In this document: in pieces, positions 27,112 to 36,441 of the stretch | Numbering within the stretch: position 1 is the first letter of the stretch | Layout of the letters: each line of letters opens with the position of its first letter | Assembly (NCBI RefSeq): GCF_020782235.1 | Contig: NZ_JAJGNO010000003.1 | Coordinates: forward strand, 62,001 to 126,000 | DNA from: Sphingobium naphthae | Lineage (GTDB): Bacteria; Pseudomonadota; Alphaproteobacteria; Sphingomonadales; Sphingomonadaceae | Length of the DNA stretch: 64,000 nt | Direction: 5' to 3' | Notes under the pieces: generated by a model | What the model was told of the DNA's origin: nothing | The model's input: the letters and a program-made list of their open reading frames with translations, nothing else | Database searches by the model: none | Translations under genes and position numbers: made by a program

Positions 27112-27831
27112 CTAGCGTTGCCGGCGCTTGTTTGCCAGCACCTCGTTGATCGGCGTGGTGACGTCCCACTGCTCGCGATTGTCGGCCTTGCGCTCGGGCG
27201 GAAAGGTGACGAGCACGCGCGCGTCGCCATAGCCCATGGCGGCCAGCGGCGCGCTCATTAGCTTGGCGAGCGCGGCGCGGCCATATTCGCGCGCCTGCGC
27301 CATCCGCTCGGGCGATCGCGCCGACGCCCGCGCCCGCACCTCGGCATGGGCGGACGCGCGCCGGCTCAGCGCCTCGCCCGCCTCGCGCGTGACGAACAGG
27401 CCGCTGGTGCGCACCAGCGTGCGCCGCGCCTCGTCCAGATTGGGCTTGCCCGCCGTCACGTCGGGCGCGTTGACGATCAGGGTGCGGCGCTGCTCGTCCC
27501 ACTCCAGGTCGTCGGCGGACAGTCCCGACAGGTCGACAAAATAATCGACCGAAAAGGGCATCTTGACCACCTGGTCGGATTTCAGCCAGCCAAAGCCGCG
27601 CACGTCGCGCGCCGTGCTCTGGATCGTCCCGTTGAGCTGCGACACGCGTAGGCTCGCGCTGCCCGAAATCCGTTCCGCGATGATCTTGGTCACCGCCGAT
27701 CCGTCATCCTCGACGCTCACCACATAGTCGCGATTATAGCGCTGCCACCCGACCAGCATCGCCCCGCCCACCGCCAGGATCAGCAGCGCGGCGACGATCG
27801 GCCCGGCATAGCGTTTCAGGCTGTCCGCCAC
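27112..27831 (-). CDS. DUF4230 membrane-anchored protein
   Basis: 239 residues: one N-terminal transmembrane helix (about 9–28) and an extracytoplasmic domain with VVKMPFSVDYFVDLSGL and ILIVNAPD-like text (LIVNAPDVTAGKPN) typical of DUF4230. A helical Ala/Arg-rich segment (about 150–190) follows. The function is unknown. Its start overlaps the 3' end of the MBL-fold gene by 16 bp, so the two are co-transcribed. Confidence 0.8.
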   Translation of the reverse strand: MADSLKRYAGPIVAALLILAVGGAMLVGWQRYNRDYVVSVEDDGSAVTKIIAERISGSASLRVSQLNGTIQSTARDVRGFGWLKSDQVVKMPFSVDYFVDLSGLSADDLEWDEQRRTLIVNAPDVTAGKPNLDEARRTLVRTSGLFVTREAGEALSRRASAHAEVRARASARSPERMAQAREYGRAALAKLMSAPLAAMGYGDARVLVTFPPERKADNREQWDVTTPINEVLANKRRQR

Positions 27832-28694
27832 AGCCCGCCCTCCGCCGGCGCCGCCAGTCCCCGGCCATCCAGGTCGATCAGATGCGCCAGCACCGATCGC
27901 CCGGCCGCGGGGAAGAGGCGCGGGTCGATGCCCTTGTACATTTCGGCCACCATGTCGGGGATGGCGCTTTCGCCGTGCCGCTCCAGAAAGCGCAATATCT
28001 GTCCTTCGCGCTGCTTTCGGTGGCCCATCATCCCGCGCACCAGCCGCTGCGGATTGTCTACCGGTTCGCCATGGGCGGGATAATAGATGACATCGTCCCG
28101 CTCCAGCAGCCGCTGCATCGATCGCATATAGGCGGTCATGTCGCCGTCGGGCGGCGAAATCACGCTGGTGGACCAGCCCATCACATGGTCGCCGCTGAAC
28201 AGCGCCTTTTCCTGGCGCAGCGCGAAGCAGAGATGGTTGGACGTATGGCCCGGCGTCGCCACCGCCTCCAGCGTCCAGCCCGGTCCCTCGACTTGCTCGC
28301 CATCGCCCAGCACTCGGTCGGGGCGATAGTCGGCGTCGAACGCCGCATCGGCGCGCGGCCCGTCATCGTCCAGCGTCAGCGGCGCGCAGCCTGTGACCGG
28401 CGCGCCGGTCCGGGCGCTCAGCGGCCGCGCCGCGGGGCTATGGTCGCGATGGGTGTGGGTGCACAGGATGGCGACCACCGGACGGTCGCCGATCGCCGCG
28501 GTCAGCGCCGCCAGATGATCGGCATCGTCGGGGCCCGGATCGATCACCGCCACCGCTGCTTCGCCCACGATATAGGTCTGCGTGCCCGTATAGGTGAAGG
28601 GGGACGGGTTGGGCGCCAGCACGCGGTGGACCAGCGGCGAAAGCGCGATCGCCATGCCGGTCGGCAGGTCGGCCGGATCGAAAGGGGAAGCCAT
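27816..28694 (-). CDS. MBL-fold metallo-hydrolase (LACTB2-like)
   Basis: 292 residues. The metal motif is THTHRDHS (about residue 87), with further ligands in TPGHTSNH and SGDHVMGW; the acid DPGPDD precedes them. A C-terminal winged-helix-like segment (about 215–285) follows, as in LACTB2-type nucleases. The substrate could be RNA or a small thioester; sequence alone does not decide. Two in-frame ATGs (28694, 28703) are possible; AAAGGGG precedes both. Confidence 0.85.
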   Translation of the reverse strand: MASPFDPADLPTGMAIALSPLVHRVLAPNPSPFTYTGTQTYIVGEAAVAVIDPGPDDADHLAALTAAIGDRPVVAILCTHTHRDHSPAARPLSARTGAPVTGCAPLTLDDDGPRADAAFDADYRPDRVLGDGEQVEGPGWTLEAVATPGHTSNHLCFALRQEKALFSGDHVMGWSTSVISPPDGDMTAYMRSMQRLLERDDVIYYPAHGEPVDNPQRLVRGMMGHRKQREGQILRFLERHGESAIPDMVAEMYKGIDPRLFPAAGRSVLAHLIDLDGRGLAAPAEGGLWRTA

Positions 28695-28750
28695 GGCTCC
28701 CATGTGCCCCTTTCGCACCCGATTTCAAGGGCGGCGCGGGTCCGCCCCGC

Positions 28751-29584
28751 TCAGCGATTGCCGCCGATCAGGTCGCCAAATTCGCCCAGCAGCGATCCTT
28801 CGCCGCGATTCTGTCCGCCCCGGCTGCCGGCCGCCGCCAGCATCCGCCCGGCCAAGCGCGAAAAGGGCAGGGACTGGATCCACACATGGCCCGGCCCCCG
28901 CAACCGCGCGAAGAAAGCGCCTTCGCCGCCGAAGATCATCGATTTGACCCCGCCCGCCGCGACCAGGTCGAACTCCACGCTCGGCGTCATCGCCGCCAGA
29001 CAGCCCGTGTCGACATGCAGTTCCTCGCCGGGCCGCAGCTCCTTTTCGACCAGCGTGCCGCCCATCTGCACGAACACCCAGCCGTCGCCGGACAGCCGCT
29101 GCATGATGAAGCCTTCGCCGCCGAACAGGCCGGTCATGATCCGCTTCTGAAAATGGACGCCGATCGCCACCCCCTTGGCGGCGGCCAGGAAACTGTCCTT
29201 CTGGCAGATCAGCGCCCCGCCATATTGGTCCAGCTTCAGCGGCAAGATCGATCCGGGCGTGGGCGATGCGAAGGCAACCCGCGCCTTGCCATGGCCCTGA
29301 TGGGTGAAGACCGTGGTGAACAGGCTCTCGCCCGTCACCAGCCTCTTGCCCGCGCCCAGCAGCTTGCCCATGAAACCGCCGTCCGCGCCGCCGCTGCCGT
29401 CGCCGAACACCGTGGTCATGCCGACCGCGCCATCCTTCCACACCATCGCGCCTGCCTCGGCGATCGCGCTTTCGCCCGGGTCCAGCTCGATCTCCAGAAA
29501 TTGCAGCTCCTGGCCCTTGATCTCAAAATCGATATCGTCGGACAGGCTGGCGCTGCGATGATGGCTCCAGGGGGAATTGGGCAT
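28751..29584 (-). CDS. AIM24/TIGR00266 family protein
   Basis: 277 residues, no signal peptide or membrane span. The family's beta-sandwich pattern is seen in AIAEAGAMVWKDG, GAGKRLVTGESLF, GGEGFIMQRLSG, GEELHVDTGCLAAM and GGEGAFFARLRGPG. A tail rich in Gly/Arg ends GDLIGGNR. The function of this family is poorly known (related proteins act in mitochondria or are linked to stress). The frame stays open far upstream to 30760, but that part is antisense to the beta-helix gene. Confidence 0.85.
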   Translation of the reverse strand: MPNSPWSHHRSASLSDDIDFEIKGQELQFLEIELDPGESAIAEAGAMVWKDGAVGMTTVFGDGSGGADGGFMGKLLGAGKRLVTGESLFTTVFTHQGHGKARVAFASPTPGSILPLKLDQYGGALICQKDSFLAAAKGVAIGVHFQKRIMTGLFGGEGFIMQRLSGDGWVFVQMGGTLVEKELRPGEELHVDTGCLAAMTPSVEFDLVAAGGVKSMIFGGEGAFFARLRGPGHVWIQSLPFSRLAGRMLAAAGSRGGQNRGEGSLLGEFGDLIGGNR

Positions 29585-29773
29585 GGGATGCGCACTCCTT
29601 CGAACAAAGGCGAATGCCGCCTCCTTATCGGATCGCGCGCCCGATCGAAACCACCGGGACGGCTCGCCATCGCATTCATCGTTCGCCCGCCGCCTGTCCC
29701 AATTCAGGCCAGCCTTCGTCCGCTGCGCCGCACCGGCTTGGCGGACATGCCGCCACACTCTATGACGCGCGCC

Positions 29774-30712
29774 ATGCGCACCCTTTCCACCGCCCTGCTG
29801 CTGTCCGTCGCCGTCGCGGCGACCGCGCTCGCGCAGGGGCGCGCGGCGCCCTTCACGCTCGGCGACTCGGGCCGCGCCTTCGCGACCCTGTCCGACGCGC
29901 TGCAGGCGATCGGCGATGGCCGGGGCACGATCATCGTCGCGCCCGGCACCTATCGCCAATGCGCGGTGCAGCAGGGGGGCGACGTCACCATCCGCGCCGC
30001 GACGCCGGGCACCGCGATCTTCGACGGCGTGCCGTGCGAAGGGAAGGGCGCGCTGGTCCTTCGCGGCCGCTCCGCCACGGTCGACGGCATCGTCTTCCAG
30101 AATATCCGCGTGCCCGACGGCAATGGCGCGGGCATCCGCCTGGAAAGTGGCGACCTCACCGTCACCAACAGCCTGTTCCGCAACAGCGAGGAAGGCATAT
30201 TGACCGGCGATCATGCCGGCGGCCGCGTCGCCATCGACCGGTCGACCTTCCGCAAGCTCGGCCGCTGCGACCGCGATCTCGACTGCGCCCATGGCGTCTA
30301 TATCGGCCGCCTCGCCAGCCTGTCGGTCACCAACAGCCGTTTCGACCAGGGCAATGGCGGCCATTATCTCAAGACCCGCACGCCGCGCGTCACCATCACC
30401 GGCAACAGCTTCGACGACAGCGCGGGCCACCTCACCAACTATATGATCGACCTGTCCAACGGCGCGACCGGCACGATCACCGGCAATGAAATGGTGCAGG
30501 GCAAGGACAAGGATAACTGGTCCGCCTTCATCACCGTCGCGCCCGAAGGACGGGAAAACAGCAGCGCCGGCCTCGTCATCGATGGCAATCGCGCGGGTTT
30601 CGTTCCGGGGCTGGAGCGCGGCTCCACCTTCGTCGCCAATTTCACTGACGATCCCGTCCGCATCGGCCGCAACCAGCTCGCCCCGTCGATGAAGGTCAGC
30701 GACCGGCGCTGA
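29774..30712 (+). CDS. Exported right-handed beta-helix repeat protein
   Basis: 312 residues with a signal peptide (MRTLSTALLLSVAVAATALA). ATG 29762 four codons upstream is equally open. The mature protein has regular 20–25-residue beta-helix coils: ATVDGIVFQNIRV, DLTVTNSLFRNSEEGIL, GRVAIDRSTFRKL, LSVTNSRFDQGNGGHYLK, VTITGNSFDDSAGH, GTITGNEMVQ. This is the NosD/polysaccharide-lyase-like fold; no catalytic residues can be assigned. It is divergent from the AIM24 gene. Confidence 0.75.
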   Translation: MRTLSTALLLSVAVAATALAQGRAAPFTLGDSGRAFATLSDALQAIGDGRGTIIVAPGTYRQCAVQQGGDVTIRAATPGTAIFDGVPCEGKGALVLRGRSATVDGIVFQNIRVPDGNGAGIRLESGDLTVTNSLFRNSEEGILTGDHAGGRVAIDRSTFRKLGRCDRDLDCAHGVYIGRLASLSVTNSRFDQGNGGHYLKTRTPRVTITGNSFDDSAGHLTNYMIDLSNGATGTITGNEMVQGKDKDNWSAFITVAPEGRENSSAGLVIDGNRAGFVPGLERGSTFVANFTDDPVRIGRNQLAPSMKVSDRR

Positions 30713-30749
30713 CTTGCGCCGCCGCCGCGCAGCCGCGATAAGCCGTCCC

Positions 30750-30944
30750 ATGCGCACCACCTATGACGGCGCGACCGTGCGCCTCTATCATCTGGGCGAT
30801 GACGGCGGCGTCACCACCCTGCTGTACGGCCCCTTGAGCGAAGCGCTGCGCGTCGCCGACCTGCAGCCCGCGGACATGCAGGACGGCCTGTTCATCGCCA
30901 CCGACAATGATGTCGTCGCCTATCTCGACCTGATCGAGGAATAG
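30750..30944 (+). CDS. Small conserved-looking protein of unknown function
   Basis: 64 residues from ATG 30750 (MRTTYDGATVRLYHLGDDGG). Acidic overall, with no signal peptide or membrane span; the pattern suggests a small alpha/beta fold. It begins 37 bp after the beta-helix gene on the same strand and ends 4 bp before the convergent DUF454 gene. I recognise no family; coding is supported by codon pattern and tight packing. Confidence 0.6.
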   Translation: MRTTYDGATVRLYHLGDDGGVTTLLYGPLSEALRVADLQPADMQDGLFIATDNDVVAYLDLIEE

Positions 30945-30948
30945 CGGC

Positions 30949-31302
30949 TCAGGCCTCGGGCCGCGTCCAGATCCAGCTGCCGCCGATCAGCGCGGCGGCG
31001 ATCGGGACCAGGAACCAGGGCCAGGGCGACAGGATCAGCGCCAGCGCGATGCTGAAGCCGAACGCCGCCAGCGCCGCGACCTTCCCCCGCCGGCTGATCG
31101 CGCCATGCTCGCGCCAGCGGCGGATATGCGGCCCGAACTGCCGATGGTCGAGCAGCTTGGCCTCCAGCCGCGGGCTCGACCGCGCGAAGCAGAAGGCCGC
31201 CAGGATCATGAACGGCACCGTGGGCAACAAGGGCAGGAACGCCCCGATCGCGCCCAGCCCGATCGAAACAAAGCCCGCCATGAGATAGAGATGCCGCCGC
31301 AT
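30949..31302 (-). CDS. YbaN/DUF454 family membrane protein
   Basis: 117 residues with three hydrophobic segments. Family features are GFVSIGLGAIGAFLPLLPTVP at the N terminus, then FCFARSSPRLEAKLLDH and HGAISRRGKVAALA. ATG 31302 is the only start that gives the usual N terminus; the open frame upstream is a shadow of the histidine kinase region. The function is unknown in detail. It lies 148 bp downstream of the histidine kinase gene. Confidence 0.88.
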   Translation of the reverse strand: MRRHLYLMAGFVSIGLGAIGAFLPLLPTVPFMILAAFCFARSSPRLEAKLLDHRQFGPHIRRWREHGAISRRGKVAALAAFGFSIALALILSPWPWFLVPIAAALIGGSWIWTRPEA

Positions 31303-31450
31303 GAAATGTCCGTTGCCGACGCTATTGCTTCGCAGCTGCGCCAGATGATGGCAAATCATTTGAGCAGATGAGCCGGGAAGGAATGATCGATCCTCGTCCG
31401 GGTTCCGTTCGACCAGAGCTTGGTCTAGGGCCTCTAACCCGGTTCCAGGC

Positions 31451-32812
31451 TCACACCGCCGGCAGCCGCAACCGCACCAGCAGCCCGCCCAGATCCTCGC
31501 TTTCCTCCAGCGCCACCGCGCCGCCGTAAATCTCCGCCACGTCGCGCACGATGGCCAGGCCCAGCCCCGTGCCCGGCTTGCCCGAATCGAGCCGAACGCC
31601 GCGGTCGAAGATGCGCACCCGTTCCTCCTGCGGAATCCCCATGCCGTCATCCTCGATCAGGATCTCGACCATGCCGGCCGCGCGCCCGACCGTCGCGAAC
31701 ACGCTGCCGCCGCCATATTTGGCGGCATTCTCGATCAGATTGCCCAGCATCTCGTCCAGATCCTGCCGCTCGACCCGCACCGCCGCGGCCTTGTCGCCAT
31801 CCATGTCGATGCGGGCGTCAGGATAGAGACGCCGCACCGCGCGCTCCACCGCCTCCAGGCTGCTCCACACCTCCGCCCGGCTCTGCGCCGCGCCGCGGCG
31901 GCCGACCGCGCGGGCGCGGGCGAGATGATGGTCCACCTGCCGCCGCATCGTCGTCGCCTCGCGGATCACCGCGTCGCCCAGGTCCGGCGCCTTGGCGGTC
32001 GCGGCGTTCATGATGACGGTCAGCGGCGTCTTGAGCGCATGGGCCAGATTGCCCGCATGGGTGCGCGCCTCCTCCGCCTGCCGCTCATTATGCGCCAGCA
32101 GCGCGTTCAACTCCTCCACCATCGGCAGCACTTCGGTCGGCATCGGCTCGGTCACGCGGTTTTTCTCGCCCGCGCGCATCCGCACGATTTCCTGCCGCAC
32201 CTTGCGCAACGGGCGCAGGCCATAGATGGTCTGCAGGCTCGCCAGCACGAACAATCCCAGCGCCAGCAGCGCGAAGCTCTTGAACAGGGTGGACCGCAAC
32301 GTCTTGATCTGCGCGTCCAGCCCGGACCGCGCCTGCGCCACCATGAACAGCCAGCGCGTCTCCGACCCGGGCAGCACCACCGTCCGCTCCATGACGCGCA
32401 GGTCCTCGCCCGGAAACTGCTTGCTGTCATAGACATGCAGCTGCCGGTCATGATGCTCGCCCGGCGCCTTGAGCGCCCGGTCCCACAATGACCGCGACCG
32501 CCAATCCTCATGCCCCTTGGCGCTGATCTGGTAATAGAGGCCGCTATTGGGTTCCAGGAAGCGCTGGTCGGCCAGTTCGCGGTTGAACAGCACCTCGCCA
32601 TCGGGCCCGATCTCGGACGCGCCGATCATCGCGGTCAGCACATAGTTCATGCCATCGTCGAAATTGCGCGTGATCGCGTCCGACAGCACCCGGTCCAGCG
32701 CCACCCCGCCGCCAATCAGCAGCACGCTGATCCACAGCGCCGCGATGCCGATCATGCGCCGGCTGATCGACCCGGTGGAGCGAACGGGGGGAGGGGCTAT
32801 CGCGTCAGTCAC
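31451..32812 (-). CDS. PhoQ-like sensor histidine kinase
   Basis: 453 residues. Two membrane segments (about 22–40 and 175–197) flank a periplasmic sensor of about 135 residues. The phospho-acceptor His is in LAHALKTPLTVI (about 268); the ATPase boxes are LGNLIENAAKYG (N), EDDGMGIP (G1) and GKPGTGLGLAIV (G2). A GTG start at 32812 is chosen; ATG 32755 is the alternative and would leave almost no cytoplasmic N tail. The frame is open upstream only because the repeat 32820–32932 lacks stops. Its partner regulator lies directly upstream. Confidence 0.9.
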   Translation of the reverse strand: MTDAIAPPPVRSTGSISRRMIGIAALWISVLLIGGGVALDRVLSDAITRNFDDGMNYVLTAMIGASEIGPDGEVLFNRELADQRFLEPNSGLYYQISAKGHEDWRSRSLWDRALKAPGEHHDRQLHVYDSKQFPGEDLRVMERTVVLPGSETRWLFMVAQARSGLDAQIKTLRSTLFKSFALLALGLFVLASLQTIYGLRPLRKVRQEIVRMRAGEKNRVTEPMPTEVLPMVEELNALLAHNERQAEEARTHAGNLAHALKTPLTVIMNAATAKAPDLGDAVIREATTMRRQVDHHLARARAVGRRGAAQSRAEVWSSLEAVERAVRRLYPDARIDMDGDKAAAVRVERQDLDEMLGNLIENAAKYGGGSVFATVGRAAGMVEILIEDDGMGIPQEERVRIFDRGVRLDSGKPGTGLGLAIVRDVAEIYGGAVALEESEDLGGLLVRLRLPAV

Positions 32813-32819
32813 CAAAAAG

Positions 32820-32932
32820 CCGTTCGCCCTGAGCAGCCACCGAGCGAAGTCGACGTGGCGTATCGAAGGGTTCGTGCGAGGCGCTTCGATATAGGTCTTC
32901 GACTTCGCTCGGACCCTACTCAGCACGAACGG
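32820..32932. repeat. Dispersed palindromic repeat (CGTTCG-ended) between regulator and kinase
   Basis: A 113-bp imperfect palindrome starts CCGTTCGCCCTGAGCAGCC and ends ACTCAGCACGAACGG, with inner arms CGAGCGAAGTCGA and TCGACTTCGCTCG. Its ends match the element at 15643–15745. It fills the gap between response regulator and kinase genes of one operon. Confidence 0.85.
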
Positions 32933-32938
32933 TGAATA

Positions 32939-33604
32939 TTACCGCCCCGGCTCGTCCAGGCTGTAGCCAAGGCCGCGGATCGTGGTGATGACGTCCGCGC
33001 CCAGCTTTTTGCGGATGCGCGTGACGAACACCTCGATCGTGTTGGAATCGCGGTCGAAATCCTGGTCGTAAATATGCTCGATCAACTCGGTGCGGCTCAC
33101 CACCTTGCCCTTGTGGTGCAGCAGGTAGGACAGCAGCTTATATTCCTGCGCCGTCAGCTTCACCGGGTCGCCCTTCAGCGTCACCTTGCCCGACCGCGTG
33201 TCCAGCCGCACGTCGCCGGCGGTCAGTTCGCTCGACGCATTGCCCGACGCGCGGCGAATGAGCGCGCGCAGCCGCGCGATCAACTCCTCGCTCTGGAACG
33301 GCTTGGCCAGATAATCGTCCGCGCCTGCGTCCAGTCCGGCCACCTTGTCCGACCAGCTGTCGCGCGCGGTCAGCACCAGCACGGGGAAGCCGCGGCCTTC
33401 CTTGCGCCATTTGTCGAGCACGGTCAGGCCGTCGATCGTGGGCAGGCCCAGGTCCAGCACCACCGCGTCATAGCTTTCGGTAGACCCCAGGAAATGCCCG
33501 TCCTCGCCGTCCGTTGCCAAGTCGACGGCATAGCCCGCCCCTTCTAGCGTGGTTCTGAGCTGATGGCCCAGGCTCGGTTCATCCTCGACGATCAGCAGGC
33601 GCAT
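32939..33604 (-). CDS. OmpR/PhoP-family response regulator
   Basis: 221 residues. The receiver domain has the acidic pair at DE (about 8–9), the phospho-acceptor Asp in VVLDLGLP (about 51) and the Lys in LAKPFQSEE (about 101). The C-terminal winged helix has LTAQEYKLLSYLLHHKGKVVSR and VTRIRKKLGADVITTIRGLGY. It is expected to be phosphorylated by the adjacent PhoQ-like kinase. A PepSY gene lies 45 bp upstream on the same strand. Confidence 0.95.
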   Translation of the reverse strand: MRLLIVEDEPSLGHQLRTTLEGAGYAVDLATDGEDGHFLGSTESYDAVVLDLGLPTIDGLTVLDKWRKEGRGFPVLVLTARDSWSDKVAGLDAGADDYLAKPFQSEELIARLRALIRRASGNASSELTAGDVRLDTRSGKVTLKGDPVKLTAQEYKLLSYLLHHKGKVVSRTELIEHIYDQDFDRDSNTIEVFVTRIRKKLGADVITTIRGLGYSLDEPGR

Positions 33605-33649
33605 GGGCGTGTTTTTCCGTTTCTGTTATGACCAAGAAGCGGCGCGGGT

Positions 33650-33970
33650 TCAGCGCGCCATGCCGATAATATCGCCGGTCCGGCCATCGGCATCAACCCA
33701 CATGACCTTGCCATTCTTCACATATTTCAGGCGATAGCGGTTGGCCGACGGGTGGAACTCGCTGCCGACATAGGTCGCGCCGCCCACCGCCGCGTCTACG
33801 CGGCGCTTGATCATGGCAAAGGGCATGACCTGCCCTTCCAGCATCGCGCGGCGGGCGGCGTCCTGTTCGTCACGGCGTCCGCCGGCTTCGGCGGTCGGAA
33901 TCATCAGCATCGCGGCCATCAGCATGCCGGTGCCGGCTGTCAGGCATTTCCACGTCATCGTCATGGGCAT
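33650..33970 (-). CDS. PepSY-domain periplasmic protein
   Basis: About 106 residues from ATG 33970, with alternatives at 33964 and 33958. The N terminus MTMTWKCLTAGTGMLMAAML is signal-like, cleaved near AEAGG. The C-terminal 60 residues fit a PepSY domain: IKRRVDAAVGGATYVGSEF and YVKNGKVMWVDADGRTGDI. Such genes often accompany PhoPQ-like pairs and may modulate the sensor (inference). No convincing ribosome-binding site marks one start. Confidence 0.7.
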   Translation of the reverse strand: MPMTMTWKCLTAGTGMLMAAMLMIPTAEAGGRRDEQDAARRAMLEGQVMPFAMIKRRVDAAVGGATYVGSEFHPSANRYRLKYVKNGKVMWVDADGRTGDIIGMAR

Positions 33971-34046
33971 GCCATAGGCGCAGGCCATTGAACAGGTGGT
34001 GAATGATGGCTGCGCTGGCGGCTGGAAAGCCGCGCCGCGGGGCATT

Positions 34047-35552
34047 ATGCCCGCTGCCATGATGATGCAGGACGACAGGCCCGTTGCCGACCCGCCGCTC
34101 TGGCGCGCCGTGCCCCGCTGGTGGCGCAGCCATGTGATCCGCGAAATCGACCATCAGGCGGTGGTCGATCGCGTGCGCGAAGATGATGGCTGGAGCCCGC
34201 GCTACGCCTTCATGATCCTCATGTCGGCGGGCATCGCGGTGCTGGGGCTGCTGCTGTCCTCGCCGGCCGTGGTCATCGGCGCGATGCTCATCTCGCCCCT
34301 GATGGGCCCGATCGTGGGCTTGGGCTTCGCGCTCGCCACCGTCGATTCGCGCGAAATCCGCCGCACGCTCTTCACGCTCGCCGCCGGCGCGCTCATCGCC
34401 ATCCTTTTCACCGCCTTCATCGTCCTGCTCTCGCCGCTCCAGACCGTGACCAGCGAGATCGCGGCGCGCACCCGGCCCAATCTCTTCGACCTCATGGTGG
34501 CGCTCTTCTCCGCGCTCGCCGGCGCCTATGCGATGATCCGGGGAAAGGCGGGCACGATCGTCGGCGTCGCCATCGCCACCGCCTTGATGCCGCCGCTCGC
34601 GACTGTCGGCTTCGGTGTCGCGACGCTCAACGCCACCGTGGCGGGCGGCGCCTTCCTGCTCTTCTTCACCAACTTCGTCACCATCGCGCTGGCGGCGGGC
34701 ATCATGGCGCGGCTCTATGGCTTTGGCCGCGAACTCTCGCCGCGGCAAAGCTGGATGCAGAGCGTCTTCATCGGCGCCATCTTCGTCGCGCTCGCGGTGC
34801 CGCTCGGCCTGTCGCTGCGCCAGATTGCCTGGGAATCCAATGCCGCCCGCGAAGCGCGCGACGTCATCCGCCGCGAATTTGCCGACGAAGCGCGCATTTC
34901 CCAGCTCGACATCGATTTCGACGCGCGCCCGCTCTCGGTCACCGCCAGCGTCCTCACCAGCCGCTATGAACGCAACGCCACCGCTCGCGCCGGCCGGGTG
35001 CTCGCCGACATGCTGGGCCAGCCGGTCGCGCTCGATATCGAACAGATCCGGGTGGGAGAGGGGACGGACACCGAAAATGCTCAGCTTATCGCTGCCCAGA
35101 CCGCGCGGCGCGAAGTGCAGGGACAGGTCGATCGCCTGACCGATCGGCTCGCGCTCATTGCCGGGGTCGATCCCGACGCCGTTACCGTCGACACCGCGCG
35201 CAAGCGAGCGCTGGTGCGCGCGCGGCCGCTGCCCGAAGCGGGCCTTGCCACCTATCGCGTGCTGGAACAGCGCGCCGCCGCCATGGCGCCGGGCTGGACG
35301 ATTGAGGTCGAACCGCCGGTCCTGCCGCTGCCCGACCTTGCGCTGGACCAGGATGGCGCGCCCGCCAACGCCGACTCGCTGGCGCTCGCTTTATGGGCGG
35401 CGCAGCGCATCGGCCTGCCGATCGACATCGCCGTGCGCGGCGACGATCACTCGCCCCTGGTTCAGCCCTTTGCCGATCGCGGCGTCGACGCGCGCCTGAC
35501 CGATGGCGCCAGCGCGGACCGGGCGGCCCTGCGCTGGCGCGTCGCGGAATGA
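34047..35552 (+). CDS. DUF389 (TIGR00341-like) membrane protein
   Basis: About 501 residues from ATG 34047 (34059 also possible). At least six hydrophobic segments lie between residues about 55 and 265; the family hallmark is PAVVIGAMLISPLMGPIVGLG near 75, with ALMPPLATVGFG near 170. A soluble C-terminal domain of about 220 residues follows. The function is unknown. It is divergent from the PepSY gene and convergent with the SIMPL gene. Confidence 0.85.
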   Translation: MPAAMMMQDDRPVADPPLWRAVPRWWRSHVIREIDHQAVVDRVREDDGWSPRYAFMILMSAGIAVLGLLLSSPAVVIGAMLISPLMGPIVGLGFALATVDSREIRRTLFTLAAGALIAILFTAFIVLLSPLQTVTSEIAARTRPNLFDLMVALFSALAGAYAMIRGKAGTIVGVAIATALMPPLATVGFGVATLNATVAGGAFLLFFTNFVTIALAAGIMARLYGFGRELSPRQSWMQSVFIGAIFVALAVPLGLSLRQIAWESNAAREARDVIRREFADEARISQLDIDFDARPLSVTASVLTSRYERNATARAGRVLADMLGQPVALDIEQIRVGEGTDTENAQLIAAQTARREVQGQVDRLTDRLALIAGVDPDAVTVDTARKRALVRARPLPEAGLATYRVLEQRAAAMAPGWTIEVEPPVLPLPDLALDQDGAPANADSLALALWAAQRIGLPIDIAVRGDDHSPLVQPFADRGVDARLTDGASADRAALRWRVAE

Positions 35553-35567
35553 AAGGGCGTCAGCGCC

Positions 35568-36302
35568 TCATTTCTCCAGCGCATATTGGACGGTCAGCGT
35601 CACCGACGCGCTGACCTGCCCCGGCTCCACCGGCGTCATCGGCGCGGCGTCCGCCTTGAAGCGGGCGGCCGTCGTCACGATCGGCATCGGCGGGTGACCG
35701 CCGCTGTTGCTTTCGCTGATCGACACCAGCCGCGCCGTTCGATAGCCGGCCGCCTGCGCATAAAAGTCCGCCTGCGCCTTGGCGCTCTTGAGCGCCGTCC
35801 CGCGCGCCTGCACCAGCAGCGGCGACGGATCGTCGATCGAGAAGTTCGGCCCGCTGATATTGGTCGCGCCTGCCGCCACCATGGCGTCCAGCGACGCGCC
35901 GACGCGCGTGATGTCGCGCAGCTTCACCGTCAGCTGGTTCGACGCTTCATAGCCGATGAAGCGCGGCCCCTGGGGCTGGTTGTCGCGATTATTATAGTCA
36001 TATTGCGCCGACAGGTTGATGCCGCTGGTCTGGATGTCGGCCTTGGCGATACCGGCCTTGGCCAGCGCCGCGATCAGCTTTTCCGTCTGCGCCGCATTCT
36101 GCTGCATCGCCGCCTGCGCGGTCTGCGCGCGGGTCTGCACACCGGTGCCCACCGTCGCGACATCGGGTGCGGCCTCGACGCTTTCGGTGACGTTCAGCGT
36201 GACGACGGGCGCTGTCTCGGCGATGGTGATGCTGGTCTGCGCGATAGCGGCCGCGGGAAGCGCGGCGGCGCCGAGCGCCATCAGGGCGAGGGCGGATTTC
36301 AT
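35568..36302 (-). CDS. SIMPL-domain (DUF541) periplasmic protein
   Basis: 244 residues with a signal peptide ending AAAIAQ. The SIMPL domain is marked by EAAPDVATVGTGVQTRAQTA, IAKADIQTSGINLSAQYDYN, YEASNQLTVKLRD and the C-terminal VSASVTLTVQYAL. Relatives are linked to oxidative stress or surface organisation; the role here is unknown. It stands alone and converges with the DUF389 gene. Confidence 0.9.
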   Translation of the reverse strand: MKSALALMALGAAALPAAAIAQTSITIAETAPVVTLNVTESVEAAPDVATVGTGVQTRAQTAQAAMQQNAAQTEKLIAALAKAGIAKADIQTSGINLSAQYDYNNRDNQPQGPRFIGYEASNQLTVKLRDITRVGASLDAMVAAGATNISGPNFSIDDPSPLLVQARGTALKSAKAQADFYAQAAGYRTARLVSISESNSGGHPPMPIVTTAARFKADAAPMTPVEPGQVSASVTLTVQYALEK

Positions 36303-36441
36303 GGGGCAAGTCTCCTCTGCGAATAGCGCATCCGTGATTGGCCTGGATGCGATGAACGGACGCTGTGCAGCGTTGAAAGCCGTGCGACAGCTTTCCGGTT
36401 CCCCACTTGCCCTCCTGCCCCTTACCCCCTAGCTGCACGCC

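Noticed and set aside
28751-30760. A 669-residue version of the AIM24 family gene
   Set aside because: Everything before 29584 is opposite the beta-helix gene and has no family similarity; the usual N terminus begins at 29584.
31451-32926. Histidine kinase starting at 32926
   Set aside because: The extra residues are translated from the palindromic repeat 32820–32932, not from kinase sequence.
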